NCBI GenBank assembly: GCA_002697505.1
Contig: NZWA01000039.1
Location: 16,490-32,922 of the forward strand
Direction of reading: 5' to 3'
From: Flavobacteriales bacterium
Lineage (GTDB): Bacteria; Bacteroidota; Bacteroidia; Flavobacteriales; BACL11
DNA: 16,433 bases
Shown: positions 14,683 to 16,433 of the stretch, one piece after another
How positions within the stretch are numbered: position 1 is the first letter of the stretch
Layout of the letters: every line of letters begins with the position of its first letter
The notes under the pieces: generated by a model
What the model was told of the DNA's origin: nothing
Database searches by the model: none
Seen by the model: only the letters and a program-made list of their open reading frames with translations
Made by a program: the position numbers and the translations under genes

Positions 14683-15284
14683 TTATTTTTTCTTTTAAAA
14701 TTTTTTCTTTTATGAAACTTCTTGTTATTTGAGTTTTGTCGAATTGATGATGAGCGAACAAACTCGAAATCATCACTTAACTTAAGTTGATCGTCCGATA
14801 ATTGCTTTAAATGAAGTTTTATAATATTATTATCAACAGATCCTTGATTGAAAAGGATGTATGATTTTTTCATTTGATTTGCAATCATTCCAGTAAGAAT
14901 TTCTTTTTCCACACCCTTTTTTTGTATAGCTACATCAATCATACTTGAAATTGTATTTCCATAGTATGAAAAGCGTATTTTATTTTTTGGGTAACTCATC
15001 CGTTTAGGTTTTTCTTTGAGTTTTTCAGCTTCAGGCTTAGGATATGGTGAGTCTAAATCTAGTTCGAAATTTGACATAATATGTAGATGATCCCATAGTT
15101 TATGAGAAAATTCTTTAACGTCTCTCAAATGTGGATTCATTTGACCCATAAACTTGATAATGGCGTCAACACATTTTTGCTGTTTGTCTTTATCTTTTAG
15201 TGTTAAAGCATGAGATATCATTTTTTGAACATGCCTACCATATTCAGGAATTGTCAATGATTCTCGTTTGGTATTATATTCCAT
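14679..15284 (-). CDS. DUF4290 family protein, cytoplasmic, unknown function
   Basis: A 201-residue soluble protein that I recognise as the Bacteroidota DUF4290 family. Its N-terminus is MEYNTKRESLTIPEYGRHVQ (1-20), followed by 'CVDAIIKFMGQMNPHLRDV' (about 38-56), 'FSHKLWDHLHIMSNFELDLD' (about 59-78) and 'YPKPE'. The last 25 residues are strongly basic ('KKFHKRKNFKRKNK'), like a nucleic-acid- or ribosome-binding tail, but this is only composition. There is no signal peptide or membrane segment. It is the first gene of the murA operon: it overlaps murA by 4 bases (ATGA), so murA translation is probably coupled to it. A canonical promoter lies just upstream. The function is unknown; the fixed pairing with murA is the main clue. 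Confidence 0.9.
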   Translation of the reverse strand: MEYNTKRESLTIPEYGRHVQKMISHALTLKDKDKQQKCVDAIIKFMGQMNPHLRDVKEFSHKLWDHLHIMSNFELDLDSPYPKPEAEKLKEKPKRMSYPKNKIRFSYYGNTISSMIDVAIQKKGVEKEILTGMIANQMKKSYILFNQGSVDNNIIKLHLKQLSDDQLKLSDDFEFVRSSSIRQNSNNKKFHKRKNFKRKNK

Positions 15285-15299
15285 GAAAAATATTTAGCA

Positions 15300-15329
15300 C
15301 AAATGTAATAAAAGAGCATTAATATCAAA
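15300..15329 (-). promoter_or_regulatory. Canonical Bacteroidota promoter for DUF4290-murA-tlpA
   Basis: On the minus strand, TTTG (15326-15329), 18 bases, then TACATTTG (15300-15307). This is an exact TAnnTTTG with a -33 TTTG at the ideal spacing, the best promoter match in the window. It gives a short leader of about 10 bases before the ATG at 15284. Confidence 0.7.
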
Positions 15330-15366
15330 TTAAAAAAAAAAAATAATATGTTGTTGCGGTAAAAAT

Positions 15367-16433
15367 TTAAAATCCTAAAACAAGCATAAGCATGAAGTTT
15401 CTTGTTGCTTCAGGAAAATATCCAGCCATATTATAGCCTTCTTCACTATTTTTGGTAACATATTTTTCATAGGGTCTTGGATCATATTTATTGGAGATAA
15501 ATCTATATATCCATGCGTTACTAACATATTCATTATCAAAAAGATTATTTATCCTAAAATATATTTTACTTGTTTTAAATAGCTTTGAGTTTAAATTATA
15601 CTGCAATTGTAGATTGTGAGTTAAATAATCATCAAGCATTCTATCTTTTGATGAAGTATTATCAATAAACTGCTCTCCAACATATTTACTATTAAAGTCC
15701 AAAGATAAGTTTTCATCTAATTTATAGTTTAATTGAGTAGCCCAGATTATTCTTGGGGAGAAAGCTATATCAGTATTTTTGTAGTTGAAGATAAATTGTT
15801 CTATAGTATCAATTGGTAAATCTAATTCATTTAAATCTTTATTTTTCCAATCATAATCGTAATCCCAATTATCAACATACTCTATATATTCATTAATAAT
15901 ATTTTGACTTAATGTTAGATTAGCTTGTATCTGTAATTTATTAAATAATTTTTGTTTTCCTTCAATCTCAATTCCTCTTCGAAATGATTTATCAACATTA
16001 GATCTAGTGTATGCTCCTACATCATTAATCTGTCCGGTTAGAATTAATTGATTGTCATACTTCATATTATATAGATTTACAGAGAGACTTGTGTTGTTTT
16101 TTGCAAGTTTATAACCTAATTCTATATCATGTAGAGTTTCATGCTGTGGTCTTGAGTTTGGTGAACTCTCAACATAATCATCTCTATTTGGCTCTTTATT
16201 TCCAATTGAATAAGAAGCGTAGATTGAGTGATTATTATTTAATTTATGAAATATACCTGCTTTTGGATTATTAAAATCTAAAACAACATCTTGTTTTGCG
16301 ATCTCCCCGTTACCATTAAATCCATCAAAAGAATACAATATTCTTTTATTTTGAATATCGAGCATTAAGTTAGTAGATTCGTTAAGTCTGTAGTCTGCCT
16401 TAACATAAAAATTACGATTGGATTTTTCCGCAT
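15367..16433 (-). CDS. TonB-dependent receptor, C-terminal barrel (cut by window edge)
   Basis: The reading frame is open from the right edge of the window (22 further codons upstream of the first in-frame ATG at 16365) to the stop at 15367. The true start, signal peptide, TonB box and plug domain are therefore outside. The visible 354 residues are the C-terminal part of an outer-membrane barrel: 'SYSIGNKEPNRDDYVESSP' near the middle, 'ELGYKL', 'NLYNMKYDNQLILTGQINDVG', 'SFRRGIEIEG', then strands ending in 'NFMLMLVLGF' with the terminal Phe used for barrel assembly. The 'EPNRDDY' and 'YDNQLILTGQINDVG' segments recur in Bacteroidota receptors annotated as iron-siderophore uptake proteins, but the substrate cannot be decided from this part. 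Transcription should end in the gap 15285-15366, which has a 12-base T run (15332-15343, minus strand) but no good hairpin. Confidence 0.93.
   Translation of the reverse strand, partial: AEKSNRNFYVKADYRLNESTNLMLDIQNKRILYSFDGFNGNGEIAKQDVVLDFNNPKAGIFHKLNNNHSIYASYSIGNKEPNRDDYVESSPNSRPQHETLHDIELGYKLAKNNTSLSVNLYNMKYDNQLILTGQINDVGAYTRSNVDKSFRRGIEIEGKQKLFNKLQIQANLTLSQNIINEYIEYVDNWDYDYDWKNKDLNELDLPIDTIEQFIFNYKNTDIAFSPRIIWATQLNYKLDENLSLDFNSKYVGEQFIDNTSSKDRMLDDYLTHNLQLQYNLNSKLFKTSKIYFRINNLFDNEYVSNAWIYRFISNKYDPRPYEKYVTKNSEEGYNMAGYFPEATRNFMLMLVLGF

Noticed and set aside
14459..14698. Plus-strand open frame over the start of murA
   Set aside because: It is antisense to conserved MurA residues and has no independent features.
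16089..16274. Plus-strand open frame inside the TonB receptor
   Set aside because: It is a shadow of the receptor frame with a low-complexity product.
1..16433. Mobile elements, CRISPR arrays, tRNA/rRNA genes or a defence system
   Set aside because: No transposase, integrase, repeat-spacer pattern, clover-leaf RNA or defence-type gene was seen; every gap is under 300 bases and most hold only promoters or terminators.

Overview
This window looks like ordinary chromosome from an AT-rich member of the Bacteroidota, most likely a marine-type flavobacterium. The evidence is the very low GC outside one porin gene, the Bacteroidota-type genes (DUF2795 next to secA, DUF4290 next to murA, a DnaJ with a half zinc finger, a MurA with Asp in place of the catalytic Cys), the gene order merR - M23 peptidase / alaS, and repeated upstream matches to the Bacteroidota -7 box TAnnTTTG. 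Shine-Dalgarno-like sequences are largely absent before the start codons. I see no tRNA, rRNA, CRISPR array, insertion sequence, phage gene or attachment site.

Layout, left to right. 1-478 (-) is the N-terminal piece of secA, cut by the window edge. It is preceded by a small acidic DUF2795 gene (512-739 -), then a PduO-type cob(I)alamin adenosyltransferase (796-1341 -) and a SAM methyltransferase with a GTG start (1360-2145 -). A short divergent promoter region (2146-2223) separates these from the heptose epimerase hldD/rfaD (2224-3189 +). The 3' end of hldD overlaps the convergent MerR-type regulator gene (3186-3509 -) by 4 bases. That regulator is translationally coupled to a membrane-anchored M23 peptidase (3509-4480 -), which diverges from alaS (4591-7182 +).

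A bidirectional hairpin terminator ends alaS and a convergent small outer-membrane barrel gene (7255-7659 -). A second strong hairpin separates that gene from a GC-richer, probably highly expressed porin (7740-8807 -). Then come two minus-strand operons. The first is grpE - dnaJ - ABC ATPase - ABC permease (12783 down to 9020). The second is DUF4290 - murA - TlpA-like thioredoxin (15284 down to 12842), driven by the best promoter in the window. The right edge (15367-16433 -) is the C-terminal barrel of a TonB-dependent receptor.

The genes cover protein export, protein folding, cell-envelope building (peptidoglycan precursor synthesis, peptidoglycan hydrolysis, LPS heptose, porins, TonB receptor) and cofactor chemistry. 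They do not form a single novel system. The points most worth a second look are the MurA Cys-to-Asp site, the half zinc finger of DnaJ, the porin of uncertain family, and the unknown-function partners DUF2795 and DUF4290 fixed beside essential genes.
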